Assembly: GCA_027942475.1 (NCBI GenBank)
Contig: JAQFVP010000004.1
Span: 1 to 60,020, forward strand
DNA: 60,020 bases
Origin: Simkania sp.
GTDB lineage: Bacteria > Chlamydiota > Chlamydiia > Chlamydiales > Simkaniaceae
Direction: 5' to 3'
Made by a program: the position numbers and the translations under genes. This document shows, piece after piece, positions 8,992 to 18,093 of this stretch; position 1 is the first letter of the stretch, and every line of letters begins with the position of its first letter. The notes below the pieces were generated by a model. The model saw only the letters and a program-made list of their open reading frames with translations, was not told where the DNA came from and made no database searches.

Positions 8992-9943
8992 TTAACCCCT
9001 TTTCCATGAGCCATCTCTCCGCATCCAAAGCGGCCATACATCCAGATCCAGCGGCAGACACGGCTTGTCGGTATACTTTGTCTTGTACATCACCTGCTGC
9101 AAACACCCCTTCAACGCTCGTATAGGTCGTATTGGGTTTGACTAGAATGTAACCATGGGCATCTGTTTCGATTTGCCGAGCTAAGAAATTGGTATTGGGT
9201 TTATGCCCTACAGCAAAAAATACACCAGCTGCTCGACGCCTGCTTTCTTTCTGAGTGTGCACTTGTTGCAAAGTGACCGACTCGACAACATCACTTCCCT
9301 CTACTTTTTTTACCACGTGATTCCAAATAATTTCGATTTTTGGGTGGTTTATGGCGTGGCTGGCCATAATTTTTGAAGCTCGGAGCGTGTCACGTCGATG
9401 GACTATGTACACTTTACTAGCATATTTTGTGAGAAAAATCGCCTCTTCTACAGCCGTATCTCCCCCCCCAATCACATAGAGGTCTTTCCCCCGAAAAATC
9501 GGCATAGCACCATCACATACCGCACATGCGGTCACCCCTTTTTGCCAAAACTCTTGATCACGGGTGCCGGGGATATCAAGTCGCTTGGCCGTTGCGCCCG
9601 TGGCAATAATCAGACTCAGGGCCTCAATTTCAGTGCGCCTTCCTTTCACGACAAAAGGGTGAGAGTCTAACTGACACTCTTTCACATCTTCTGTTAAAAT
9701 ATCCGTTCCGAAACGAAGAGCTTGTCGGCGACAGGAATCCATCAAATCTGGGCCTGTGATCCCTTCGGGGAATCCTGGAAAATTTTCCACATCTGTGGTT
9801 GTCATCAGCTGTCCACCCGCTGGTCCACTGAAAAACCCTTCAAACATAAGGGGGGCTAAATGGGCACGGGACGCGTAGATAGCCGCCGTAAATCCGGCAG
9901 GACCCGACCCAATAATCACAAGTTTTCTCTTTTCCACACCCAT
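8984..9943 (-). CDS. trxB: Thioredoxin reductase
   Basis: An NADPH- and FAD-dependent disulfide reductase that recycles thioredoxin. Visible features are the FAD dinucleotide-binding start ([16 protein letters not shown]), the redox-active Cys pair in CAVCDGA, the NADPH-binding [12 protein letters not shown], and the C-terminal FAD motif [22 protein letters not shown]. An ATG also exists at 9967, but the ATG at 9943 gives an N-terminus ([17 protein letters not shown]) that fits the family better. It gives 319 residues, the normal length. In Chlamydia the gene pairs with acpS, as it nearly does here. Confidence 0.95.
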   Translation of the reverse strand: MGVEKRKLVIIGSGPAGFTAAIYASRAHLAPLMFEGFFSGPAGGQLMTTTDVENFPGFPEGITGPDLMDSCRRQALRFGTDILTEDVKECQLDSHPFVVKGRRTEIEALSLIIATGATAKRLDIPGTRDQEFWQKGVTACAVCDGAMPIFRGKDLYVIGGGDTAVEEAIFLTKYASKVYIVHRRDTLRASKIMASHAINHPKIEIIWNHVVKKVEGSDVVESVTLQQVHTQKESRRRAAGVFFAVGHKPNTNFLARQIETDAHGYILVKPNTTYTSVEGVFAAGDVQDKVYRQAVSAAGSGCMAALDAERWLMEKGLNG

Positions 9944-10028
9944 CCTCAAAATGTTAAAAACAAGCATTTTCGTAAAAAAGGAGTATTTTACACAAGCCTA
10001 GAGTTTTTTCGGACCAGTGACTACCCAT

Positions 10029-11570
10029 CTAATAAGAAAATGGACCAGAAATCAGAATATTTTTTTGAAAAGCCAAGCTAGAGTCTTCAAGTTGCGTTCT
10101 TTGCCTTGTCCGAACTGCCGATAAGAACATCCGTATTGCATGGATACTTCCTCGGTATCCCCTCTCTTTAATTTCCTCAAATAGCTGTTTTGGCATTATA
10201 TTATTTGGCCTAACCTCCTCTAACCTCTTTTTCAGATAGTCTCTGTGAAAACCAAAGAATGCCTCTACTGGCACACCCTGTTTGTCCCGCACAGCCGTTA
10301 AAAACGCCTGCATTGTCTTAAGTGCCCCCCTATACCCTTTGGCTTTAATTTCTTCAAATAGATGCTTTGAGGGTATTTGCTTGGATGCGCTCTCTTTTAA
10401 CCGTTTTTCTAAATAGTTTTTGTACAAACCTAAAGATCCCTTTTTTGGCACCCTTTGCTGGCGTTGAATCGCCGCTAAAAATAGCTTAATCGTGCCCAAT
10501 GTTCCTCGATATCCCTTCGCTTTAATTTCTTCAAACAGTTGCTTGGGCAGTGCATCCACGGGGTTTTCTTTTATTCTTTGTCTTAGATAACTCTTGTGAA
10601 AATGCAAAGATGCCTCTTGTGATGTAATCGGGCGCACCGAGCCCAAAAAAAACCTCAATGTATTAAATGCCCCTTGATATCCCCTCTCTTTAATTTCCTC
10701 AAACAGTTGTTTCGTGGATACGTAGTCGGGCGCGCTATTTTCTAATCTGTTTTTTATATAGCCCTTGTGAAAATCTAAAGATGTTTCCGGTTTCTCCTCT
10801 TTCTTTGTCTGAATCGTCGATAAGAATACCCGTATTCTATCGATACCCCCTCGGTATCCCCTCTCTTTAATTTCCTCAAGTAGATGTTTTGGCAGTATAC
10901 GATTCGGCTTAACCTCCTCTAGCCTCTTTTTCAAATAATCTGTGTGAAATTGCAAGGATTCCTCTGGCTGTTTGTCCCGCGCAGCCGCTAAAAATCCCTG
11001 CATTGTCTTAAATGCCCCTCTATATCCTTGGGCTGTAATTTCTTCAAACAGCTGCTTTGCAGATACCCGCTTGGGTGCGCTCTCTTTTAACCGCTTTTCT
11101 AAATAGTTTTTATAAAAACCTAAAGATCCCTTTTTCGGCACCTTTTGCTTGTGCTGCATCGCACCTAAAAATATTTTAACCGCCTTCAATGTCCCTTGAT
11201 ATCCCTTCGCTTTAATTTCTTCAAACAGTTGTTTGGGTGACGCATAGTCGGGCGCGCTTTTTTCTAATCTGTTTTTTAGATAATTCTTGTGAAAATGTAG
11301 AGATGCTTGCGGCAATATGTTTTTGCTTTTAGATGCACACTCATTTTGGGGTAAAGGACCCTTAGCAAGCTTAGGGCGATCTTTATCGCCCTGCTGACAA
11401 GAAGGGGTATCGTATAAAGGAATTGTAGGATGAAGAGGCGCAAAAAAAGGGGAATGCCAAAAATTTTCTCCTATCGATTCCCGATCAGAGTCAAAAAGGG
11501 AATCGGTGTGTATCGAAGGAGCGAAATTTGGCTCGATCACGGTTTGAGTGGTATTAAAGAGCTGGCACAT
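10029..11570 (-). CDS. HTH-repeat protein A (7 units plus a truncated eighth)
   Basis: It has 513 residues. Residues 1-88 are low in helix and contain the family tag (MCQLFNTTQTVIEPNFAPS) and the shared motif LHPTIPLYDT. Seven units follow, for example HFHKNYLKNRLEKSAPDY, then KQLFEEIKAKGYQG. The tetrads after G-Y-R/Q-G are TLKA, AFKT, GIDR, AFNT, TLGT, ALKT and SIHA. An eighth unit starts (SLAFQKN) but runs into a short unrelated end, so the 3' end has been cut or frameshifted. There is no signal peptide or membrane segment. Modular DNA or RNA binding is inferred from the HTH likeness; peptide or protein binding by helical repeats is the alternative. Confidence 0.8.
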   Translation of the reverse strand: MCQLFNTTQTVIEPNFAPSIHTDSLFDSDRESIGENFWHSPFFAPLHPTIPLYDTPSCQQGDKDRPKLAKGPLPQNECASKSKNILPQASLHFHKNYLKNRLEKSAPDYASPKQLFEEIKAKGYQGTLKAVKIFLGAMQHKQKVPKKGSLGFYKNYLEKRLKESAPKRVSAKQLFEEITAQGYRGAFKTMQGFLAAARDKQPEESLQFHTDYLKKRLEEVKPNRILPKHLLEEIKERGYRGGIDRIRVFLSTIQTKKEEKPETSLDFHKGYIKNRLENSAPDYVSTKQLFEEIKERGYQGAFNTLRFFLGSVRPITSQEASLHFHKSYLRQRIKENPVDALPKQLFEEIKAKGYRGTLGTIKLFLAAIQRQQRVPKKGSLGLYKNYLEKRLKESASKQIPSKHLFEEIKAKGYRGALKTMQAFLTAVRDKQGVPVEAFFGFHRDYLKKRLEEVRPNNIMPKQLFEEIKERGYRGSIHAIRMFLSAVRTRQRTQLEDSSLAFQKNILISGPFSY

Positions 11571-11611
11571 GAAATCGGTAACTTTTTACTTGTTTATGGT
11601 AGATCTTTGCA

Positions 11612-11672
11612 ACAATAGCCCTTCGCTTTAGTTTCTGTGAGCAGTTGGTTCAACAATACACATTCGTTAGCC
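11612..11672 (-). pseudogene. Decayed single HTH-repeat unit between repeat genes A and B
   Basis: On the minus strand, just downstream of gene B's stop, the bases coding for the second half of a unit are still readable. The core CAACTGCTCACAGAAA matches the DNA for STQLLTEI in gene D, followed by a worn version of the K-G-Y codons. Stop codons and indels break it. It is a relic of an extra module that once extended gene B or a neighbour, which shows that units are being lost as well as duplicated. Confidence 0.55.
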
Positions 11673-11679
11673 CTATGTT

Positions 11680-13356
11680 TCAATTCTTCCCTTTTTCCCG
11701 AATGGTCGACAAAAATTTTTGCAACATACTCAGTGAACCTCGATACCCCCTATCTGTAATCTCTTCAAACAGTTGTTTGGACGATACACATTTGGGCATG
11801 CTCATTTCTAATCTGTTTTTTATGTAGTCCTTGTGAAAACCTAGCAATGCCTCCGGTTGCTTTTTTTCTCGAATGTCCGACAAAAATTTTTGCAACGTAC
11901 TCGCCGATCCTCGATACCCCCTAACTATAATCTCTTCAAACAGTTGTTTTAACGATACATAGTCGGGTGCGCTCGTTTCTAATCTGTTTTTTATGTACTC
12001 CTTGTGAAAATCTAGCAGTGCCTCCGGTTGCTTTTTTCCCCGCATGCTCGCCAAAAATTTTTGCAACGTATTCAGCGCTCCTCGATATCCCCTAGCTGTA
12101 ATCTCCTCAAACAGTTGTTTCGATGATACGCATTTGGGCGCGCTTTTTTCTAACCTGTTTTTTATATACTCCTTGTGAAAATCTAAAGATTCCTCCGGTT
12201 TTTCTTTTTCCCGAATGGTCGACAAAAATTTTCGCAACGTACTCGCCGATCCTCGATACCCCTCGGCTTTAATTTCTTCAAACAGCTGGTTTGACGATGC
12301 GGATCCGGGCGCGCCCTTTTCCAACCTGTTTTTTATATAGTCCTTGTGAAAATCTAGAGATGCCTGTGGTTGCCCTTCTCCTTTTGCACGAATCGTCGAT
12401 AAGAACATCCGTATTGTATGGATACTTCCTCGATACCCCCTGGCTGTAATTTCTCCAAATAGCTGCTTTGGAAATATATAATTTGGCCTAGCTTCCTGTA
12501 GCCTCTTTTTCAGATAGTCTCTGTGAAACCGAAAAGATGCCTCTGGGGGCACATCTGGTTTGTCCCGTATCGCCGTCAAAAACGCCTGCATTGCCTTGAA
12601 TGCCCCTCTATATCCCATGGCTGTAATTTCTTCAAATAGGTGCTTTGCGGATACCTGTGTGGATGGACTTTCCTTTAATCGCTTTTCTAGATAGTTTTTG
12701 TACCAACCTAAAGATCCCTGTTTTACTACCTTTTTCTTGCGCCGAATCGCCGCCAAAAACACCTTGATCGTGCTCAATGTTCCCTGATATCCCCTCTCTT
12801 TAATTTCTTCAAAAAGTTGTTTTGGCAATACACGCCCGTGCATTTCCTTTTCTCTTTTTTTTAGATAATTCCTGTGAAAATGCAGGGAAGCCTCTTTTGG
12901 CATACTCGGTCGCACCGACGTCAAAAACACCCTCAATGTATTAAATGCCCCTTGGTACCCCTTGGCTTTAATTTCTTCAAAAAGTTGTTTCGACGGTACA
13001 TGGTCGGGCATACTCTTTTCTATTCTGTTTTTTATATAGCCCTTGTGAAAATCTAAAGATGCCTGCGGCAACATGTTCTTGCTGTTAGATGCAGACCCGT
13101 TGCGCCCTTCCGAAAAAGATTGAACGCACATTACCTCTTGGGATAAGGGATTCATAGCGAGGTCAGGGCTATCATCTTGCTGACAGGAAACAGTGTCGTA
13201 TAAAGGGATGGTGGGATGAAGAGCCGAAAAAAAAGAAGAATGAAGAAACTCTTCTTCCATCGATTCGCCATCAAAGTCAAAAAGAGGTCCGATGTCTATC
13301 GACGGCAAAGGATTTGGCTGCGTCAGAGTTTGGGCGCTATTAGAGGGTTGGGACAT
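11680..13356 (-). CDS. HTH-repeat protein B (8 units)
   Basis: It has 558 residues, the largest of the six. The tag MSQPSNSAQTLTQPNPLPS and the motif LHPTIPLYDT lie within a disordered, acidic first 98 residues; units run from about residue 99 to the end. The tetrads after G-Y-R/Q-G are AFNT, TLST, AFKA, SIHT, SAST, ALNT, SAST and SLSM. The first four follow the same order as units 4-7 of protein A, while the last four are closely alike and look like recent local duplications. It ends cleanly after a unit (STIREKGKN), and a decayed unit lies directly downstream. The ATG at 13356 has no Shine-Dalgarno sequence. Confidence 0.8.
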   Translation of the reverse strand: MSQPSNSAQTLTQPNPLPSIDIGPLFDFDGESMEEEFLHSSFFSALHPTIPLYDTVSCQQDDSPDLAMNPLSQEVMCVQSFSEGRNGSASNSKNMLPQASLDFHKGYIKNRIEKSMPDHVPSKQLFEEIKAKGYQGAFNTLRVFLTSVRPSMPKEASLHFHRNYLKKREKEMHGRVLPKQLFEEIKERGYQGTLSTIKVFLAAIRRKKKVVKQGSLGWYKNYLEKRLKESPSTQVSAKHLFEEITAMGYRGAFKAMQAFLTAIRDKPDVPPEASFRFHRDYLKKRLQEARPNYIFPKQLFGEITARGYRGSIHTIRMFLSTIRAKGEGQPQASLDFHKDYIKNRLEKGAPGSASSNQLFEEIKAEGYRGSASTLRKFLSTIREKEKPEESLDFHKEYIKNRLEKSAPKCVSSKQLFEEITARGYRGALNTLQKFLASMRGKKQPEALLDFHKEYIKNRLETSAPDYVSLKQLFEEIIVRGYRGSASTLQKFLSDIREKKQPEALLGFHKDYIKNRLEMSMPKCVSSKQLFEEITDRGYRGSLSMLQKFLSTIREKGKN

Positions 13357-13488
13357 AAAATCACTAACTTTTTATTGTCTTAAGAAGAGATATAGCAATC
13401 GATTCTAAATTTTATGGTAGATCTTTTCAACTTATTTGACTGCGCTGAAAAAATCGATGGAAAAAACTTCTTATAGTGCTCGGGCTTT

Positions 13489-14553
13489 CTACGAGGATGT
13501 ACCAATAAATTTCCCCTTTTCCCGAATGGTCGACAAAAATCTTTGCAACGTACTCACCGATCCTCGATACCCCTTGGCTTTAATTTCTTTAAACAGTCGG
13601 TACGAGGATAGATAGGCCGGCGCGCTCTCCTGCAGTCTGTATTTTATATAGCCTGTGTAAAAACCTAGCAATGCCTCCGGCTTTTTTTTTCCCCGAACAG
13701 CCGACAAAAATCTTTGCAACGTACTCACCGATCCTCGATATCCTTTGGCTTTAATTTCTTTGAGCAGTTGCTTGGGCGGTACATAGTCGGGCATACTCTT
13801 TTCTAATCTATCTTTTATATATCCTTTGTGAAAACCTATAGATGCCTCCGGATTCTCCTTTTTCTTTTCCCGAATGGTCGACAAAAATTTCTGTAACGTC
13901 CTGAGCGATCCTCGATATCCCTTGGCTGTAATTTCTGTGAACAATTGCTTGGACGGTACATAGTCGGGCATACTTTCCTCTAATCTGTTTTTTATATAGC
14001 CTTTGTGAAAGCCTAGAGATGCTTGCGGGTCCGCCTTTTGCCGACAGTCCGATAAAAATATTCGCAACGTACTCACCGATCCTCGATATCCCCTGACTAT
14101 GATCTCTTCAAGCAGTTTCTGTGTCTCGATCTTTTTGGGACCAGCTTCCTCAATGAGTCTCTTTTTCAGATAGTCTCTGTGAAACTTAAAGGATGCCTCC
14201 GGGGGCATATCTTTCTTTCTCCGTATAGTCGTCAAAAACGTTTGCATTGTCTTGAATGCCCCTCTATATCCGTTGGTTGCAATTTCTTCAAATAGCTGAT
14301 TTGAGGATACCCATTTAGACCCGCTCTCCTCTATTCTCTTGCTTAGATAATTTTTGTGAAAATCTAAATATGCCTGCGGCAACATGTTTTCGCTTTTAGA
14401 TGCAAACTCATTTTGGGATACGGGACCCGTATTAGCGAGCTCAGGGTTACCTCCCTGCTGACAGAAAAGGGTGTAATGCAAAGGCATTGTGGGTTGAAGA
14501 GGTGCAAAATTTGGTCGAGTCCCAGTTTGAGAGATATTAGGGGGTTGGGGCAT
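13489..14553 (-). CDS. HTH-repeat protein C (5 units)
   Basis: The frame can be opened further to 14760, but the ATG at 14553 aligns with the other paralogues: the tag MPQPPNISQTGTRPNFAPL and the motif LQPTMPLHYT follow it, and the DNA upstream matches the untranslated leader of gene D. It gives 354 residues. Five units carry the tetrads AFKT, SVST, SLRT, SVST and SVST. Unit 2 has the variant spacer GPKKIETQKLLEEI, which is shared with unit 4 of protein D. It ends in GKFIGTSS, nearly the same as the end of protein D, so C looks like a shortened copy of D or the reverse. Confidence 0.78.
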   Translation of the reverse strand: MPQPPNISQTGTRPNFAPLQPTMPLHYTLFCQQGGNPELANTGPVSQNEFASKSENMLPQAYLDFHKNYLSKRIEESGSKWVSSNQLFEEIATNGYRGAFKTMQTFLTTIRRKKDMPPEASFKFHRDYLKKRLIEEAGPKKIETQKLLEEIIVRGYRGSVSTLRIFLSDCRQKADPQASLGFHKGYIKNRLEESMPDYVPSKQLFTEITAKGYRGSLRTLQKFLSTIREKKKENPEASIGFHKGYIKDRLEKSMPDYVPPKQLLKEIKAKGYRGSVSTLQRFLSAVRGKKKPEALLGFYTGYIKYRLQESAPAYLSSYRLFKEIKAKGYRGSVSTLQRFLSTIREKGKFIGTSS

Positions 14554-14660
14554 GGAATCGGTAATTTTTCGTTGTCTTAGAGAAATACAGAAATTAGGTT
14601 TATGATAGATTTTTTCGACTTGTTTTGCAAATAATCGCAGATGGAATGCCCTGGTGAGGC
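14554..14660 (-). promoter_or_regulatory. Leader of repeat gene C, conserved with gene D
   Basis: About 100 bases upstream of the gene C start align well with the same stretch before gene D (16304-16400), including TTGTTTTGCAAAT read on the plus strand and a block around TCTAAGACAA next to the start. Shorter matches precede genes A and B. Conservation outside the coding region among diverged genes suggests a shared promoter or translation signal, but recent duplication alone could explain it. Confidence 0.35.
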
Positions 14661-14785
14661 GCTTTATACAGAAACAGCCCATACAACAAATACTAGAAGG
14701 GGGGAAAAGCGCTCCCAAGGAGAAATTGAAACCGAGCATCCTGGCTATCTTCTTGGCCAAGACTTCTAAGCTTATGCAAAAAGCA

Positions 14786-16303
14786 TCAAGCTAGCTGGGA
14801 GGATGTACCAACAAATTTCCCCTTTTCCCGAATGGTCGACAAAAATTTTTGCAACGTACTCACCGAACCTCGATATCCCTTGGCTGTAATTTCTGTGAGC
14901 AGTTGTGTCGACGATACATATTCGGGCGCGCTCTTTTCTAACCTATCTTTTATATAGCCCGTATGAAAACCTAGAAATGCCTCCGGTTTTTTCTTTTCCC
15001 GAATGGTCGACAAAAATCTTTGCAACGTACTCTCCGACTCTCGATATCCCTTGGCTGTAATTTCTATGAGCAGTTGTGTCGACGATACATATTCGGGCAT
15101 ACTCTTTTCTAATCTATCTTTTATATAGCCCGCGTGAAACCCTAGAAATGCCTCCGGTTTCTTCTCTTTCTTCTCCCGAATGCTCGACAAAAATCTCCGC
15201 AACGTAGTCGGCGATCCCCGATATCCCCTAACTACAATCTCTTCAAACAGTTGTGTCGAAGATACACAGTCGGTTGCGCTTTTTTCTAATCTATTTTTTA
15301 TATAGCCTTTGTGAAAACCTAGAGACGCCTCCGGTTTCTTCTCTTTCCTCTCCCGAATGCTCGACAAAAATTTCCGCAACGTAGTCGGCGATCCCCGATA
15401 TCCCCTAACTACAATCTCTTCAAACAATTTCCTTGCCTCGATCTTTTTGGGGCCATCCTCCATGACCCTCTTTGTCAGATATTCTCTGTGAAATCGAAAG
15501 GATGCCTCCGGGGGCATATCTTTTTTCCGTATAGCCGTCAAAAATGCCTGCATTGTCTTGAATGCTCCTCTATATCCGTTGGCTTTAATTTCTTCAAATA
15601 GCCGATTTGAGGATACCCATTCAGTCCCGCTCTCCTCTAATCTTTTTTTTAGATAATCTTTGTGAAAACCTAAAGATCCCTTTTTTGGCACTCCCTGCTT
15701 GCACTGAATGGCCACTAAAAATACCTTGACCGTGTTCAATGTTCCTTGATAGCCCTTCGCTTTAATTTCTTCAAAAAGTTGTTGTGGCAATACACCCTTG
15801 GGCATTTCTTCTGCTCTTTTTTTTAGGTAACTCTTGTGAAAATGTAGAAACGCCTCTTTTGGTATGCTCGGACGTACCGAACTCAAAAATACCCTCAATG
15901 TATTAAATGCTCCTCGATACCCATTGGCTTTAATTTCTGCAAACAGTTGTTTCGAAGGTACGTAGTCGGGTGCGCTCTTTTCTAATCTACTTTTTATATA
16001 GCCCTTGTGAAAATCTAAAGATGCCCGCGGCAACATGTTTTCGCTTTTAGATGCAGACTCATTGTCTCTTTCGCAAAAAGATCGAACGCACGCCATGTCT
16101 TGGGGTAAAGGGCCCATATGAGCGAGCTCAGAGCGATCTTTATCACTTTGGTGATAAGAAAAAGTGCCGTATAAAGGGATGGTGGGATGAAAAGCATTTT
16201 CTTCTACTGATTCGCCATGAGAGCCAAAAAGCGACCCAGTGTCTAGCAAAGGCGCAAAATTTGATTGAATCGCAGTTTGAAAGATATTAGAGAGTTGGGA
16301 CAT
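14786..16303 (-). CDS. HTH-repeat protein D (7 units)
   Basis: It has 505 residues. The tag MSQLSNIFQTAIQSNFAPL and the motif FHPTIPLYGT lie in the first 93 residues, which are acidic and Ser-rich. The seven tetrads after G-Y-R-G are AFNT, TLNT, AFKT, SPTT, SPTT, SEST and SVST. Units 1-3 match the order in B (1-3) and A (4-6). Units 4-5 and 6-7 are near-duplicate pairs with almost identical linkers (KEKKPE), pointing to recent tandem duplication. Unit 6 has Glu in place of the Gly after G-Y-R. The C-terminus (GKFVGTSSQLA) resembles that of protein C. Confidence 0.8.
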   Translation of the reverse strand: MSQLSNIFQTAIQSNFAPLLDTGSLFGSHGESVEENAFHPTIPLYGTFSYHQSDKDRSELAHMGPLPQDMACVRSFCERDNESASKSENMLPRASLDFHKGYIKSRLEKSAPDYVPSKQLFAEIKANGYRGAFNTLRVFLSSVRPSIPKEAFLHFHKSYLKKRAEEMPKGVLPQQLFEEIKAKGYQGTLNTVKVFLVAIQCKQGVPKKGSLGFHKDYLKKRLEESGTEWVSSNRLFEEIKANGYRGAFKTMQAFLTAIRKKDMPPEASFRFHREYLTKRVMEDGPKKIEARKLFEEIVVRGYRGSPTTLRKFLSSIRERKEKKPEASLGFHKGYIKNRLEKSATDCVSSTQLFEEIVVRGYRGSPTTLRRFLSSIREKKEKKPEAFLGFHAGYIKDRLEKSMPEYVSSTQLLIEITAKGYRESESTLQRFLSTIREKKKPEAFLGFHTGYIKDRLEKSAPEYVSSTQLLTEITAKGYRGSVSTLQKFLSTIREKGKFVGTSSQLA

Positions 16304-16400
16304 GAAACCGCTAATTTTTCATTGTCTTAGAGAGATACAGAAATCAGTTCCACGAATTATAGTAGATCTTTTCGACTTGTTTTGCAAATGATGGAGGATG
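16304..16400 (-). promoter_or_regulatory. Leader of repeat gene D with a TATAAT element
   Basis: Read on the minus strand, a perfect TATAAT lies at 16361-16356, about 55 bases before the ATG, within the block conserved with gene C. No convincing -35 hexamer sits at the usual spacing; the nearest TTGCAA is about 20 bases further upstream. No Shine-Dalgarno-like purine run precedes the ATG, which follows AATTAGCGGTTTC. A promoter is plausible but not proven. Confidence 0.3.
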
Positions 16401-16454
16401 GAATGCAACGGGCCCTTTTTAAAAGAGGTAAGTAGACAATTAGCCCCTTTTTTG

Positions 16455-17960
16455 CTAAGCGAGAGATGCTCCCGATTTCCCCCCTTTCTCTTTCCGAATG
16501 TCCGACAAAAATCTTTGGAGCGTACTCAGCGATCCTCGGTACCCCCTACCTTTAATTTCTTCAAACAGCTCCTTTTTGACGATCTTTTTGGGGTAAGCCT
16601 CCTCTACTTTCTGCTTTAAATACTCTTTGTAAAAAGCTAGAGATGACTCTGGACCAAGTTTTTTCTCTTGCCGAAGGCTCGACAAAAATGTCTGCAACGT
16701 CCTCAGCGTTGCTTGATACCCCCTACCTTTAATTTCTTCAAACAGTTTCCTTGCCGCGATCTTCTTAGAAGTGGTCTCCTCCATTCGCTGTTTTAGGTAG
16801 TCTTTATGAAAACCTAGATATGCTTCTGGGGCAAACCCTTGCTCTTCCCGAAGGCTCGACAAAAATGTCTGCAACGTCCTCAGCGTTCCTTGATACCCCT
16901 TACCTTTAATTTCTTCAAACAGCTCCCTTGCCACGACCTTTTTGGGATAAGTTTCCTCTATTTTCTGCTTTAGATACCCTTTGTGAAAAGCAAGACATGA
17001 CTGTGGAGCGAATCCTTTCTTTTTCTGGACGTCCGACAAGAATCTTTGTAACGTCCTCAGCGATCCTCGATACCCCCTGGCCTGAATTTCTTCAAACAGC
17101 TCCCTTTTGACGATCTTTTTGGGGTAAGTCTCCTCTACTTTCTGCTTTAAATACTCTTTGTAAAAAGCTAGAGATAGTTCTGGACCGACTCCTTCTTTTT
17201 TCCGCATTTCCGACAAGAATCTTTGCAACGCCCTCAGCGAGCCTCGATACCCCTTGGCTGTAATTTCTGCAAACAGCTCCCTTCCCACGATTTTGCGAGA
17301 AGTAGCCTCCTGCACTCTCTTTTTTAGATAGTCTTTATGAAAAGCTAGGGATGCTTCTGGAGTTACCTTGTTCTTCTCCCGAAAGCTCCACAAGAATCTT
17401 TGCAACGGCTTTTGCGATCCTCGATACCCCCTGACTATAATCTCTTCAAACAGTTCCCTTGCCTCGACCTTTTGGGGATGAGCCCTATCTATTCTCTGTT
17501 TTAGATACCCTTTGTGAAAAGCTAAGAATGCTTCTGGCCCTAACTTTTTCTTCTCCCGAAAGCCCGACAAGAACCTTTGCAACGAACTCAGCGTTCCTCG
17601 GTATCCCTTGCCTTTAATTTCTTCGAACAGCTCCCTTCCCGCGATCTTTTTGGGGTGTATCTCCCCTATTCTCTGCTTTAGATACCCCTTGTAAAAAGCT
17701 AGAGATCCCGTTGGAGGAAAGTGAATGATATTTTTTTGCACTAAAAAGTTAGAGGATACCTCACCCTTTTTGTCAACTGCCTTACAAAGAGGGGTACCAT
17801 CTAGAGAGATAGTTGAATGAGGGGATCCAAAGGAAAGAGAGCGAAAACGTTTTTCTTCCGGAGCAGCGCAATCGGGGGGGGCTAAAGGGATATTAACATC
17901 TTTCACAGAATCAAAAAGTGGCTGGATCGTGATTTGATCGATCTGAGAAAGTGGAGACAT
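16455..17960 (-). CDS. HTH-repeat protein E (7 units, most divergent set)
   Basis: The frame is open to 18044, but the ATG at 17960 gives an N-terminus like the others (MSPLSQIDQITIQPLF), with a diverged form of the shared motif (HSTISLDGT). That yields 501 residues; an ATG at 17978 is also possible. The seven tetrads are TLSS, SQKP, SLRA, SLRT, TLRT, TLRT and SLST. Its units share a distinct helix 1 (LAFHKGYLKQRIEE) and R-E-L-F-E-E-I in place of K-Q-L-F-E-E-I, so they amplified within this gene. Unit 6 has Ala for the Gly after G-Y-Q. There is no signal peptide, and the repeat part is strongly basic. Confidence 0.78.
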   Translation of the reverse strand: MSPLSQIDQITIQPLFDSVKDVNIPLAPPDCAAPEEKRFRSLSFGSPHSTISLDGTPLCKAVDKKGEVSSNFLVQKNIIHFPPTGSLAFYKGYLKQRIGEIHPKKIAGRELFEEIKGKGYRGTLSSLQRFLSGFREKKKLGPEAFLAFHKGYLKQRIDRAHPQKVEARELFEEIIVRGYRGSQKPLQRFLWSFREKNKVTPEASLAFHKDYLKKRVQEATSRKIVGRELFAEITAKGYRGSLRALQRFLSEMRKKEGVGPELSLAFYKEYLKQKVEETYPKKIVKRELFEEIQARGYRGSLRTLQRFLSDVQKKKGFAPQSCLAFHKGYLKQKIEETYPKKVVARELFEEIKGKGYQGTLRTLQTFLSSLREEQGFAPEAYLGFHKDYLKQRMEETTSKKIAARKLFEEIKGRGYQATLRTLQTFLSSLRQEKKLGPESSLAFYKEYLKQKVEEAYPKKIVKKELFEEIKGRGYRGSLSTLQRFLSDIRKEKGGKSGASLA

Positions 17961-18093
17961 CACACCGTTTACTTTCATATGCAAAAGGCAATTTCTCCAT
18001 ACTACAGTCTGTATCATTAGAATGCAAACTGCAGCAGAAAACAATCCTGCTGTTTTAGATGCCTATTTGGATGTAGTTTTCTCTACTTACTTT

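Noticed and set aside
14554-14760. N-terminal extension of repeat protein C with Cys-rich segment
   Set aside because: The DNA aligns with the non-coding leader of gene D, and the paralogues all start at the position matching 14553.
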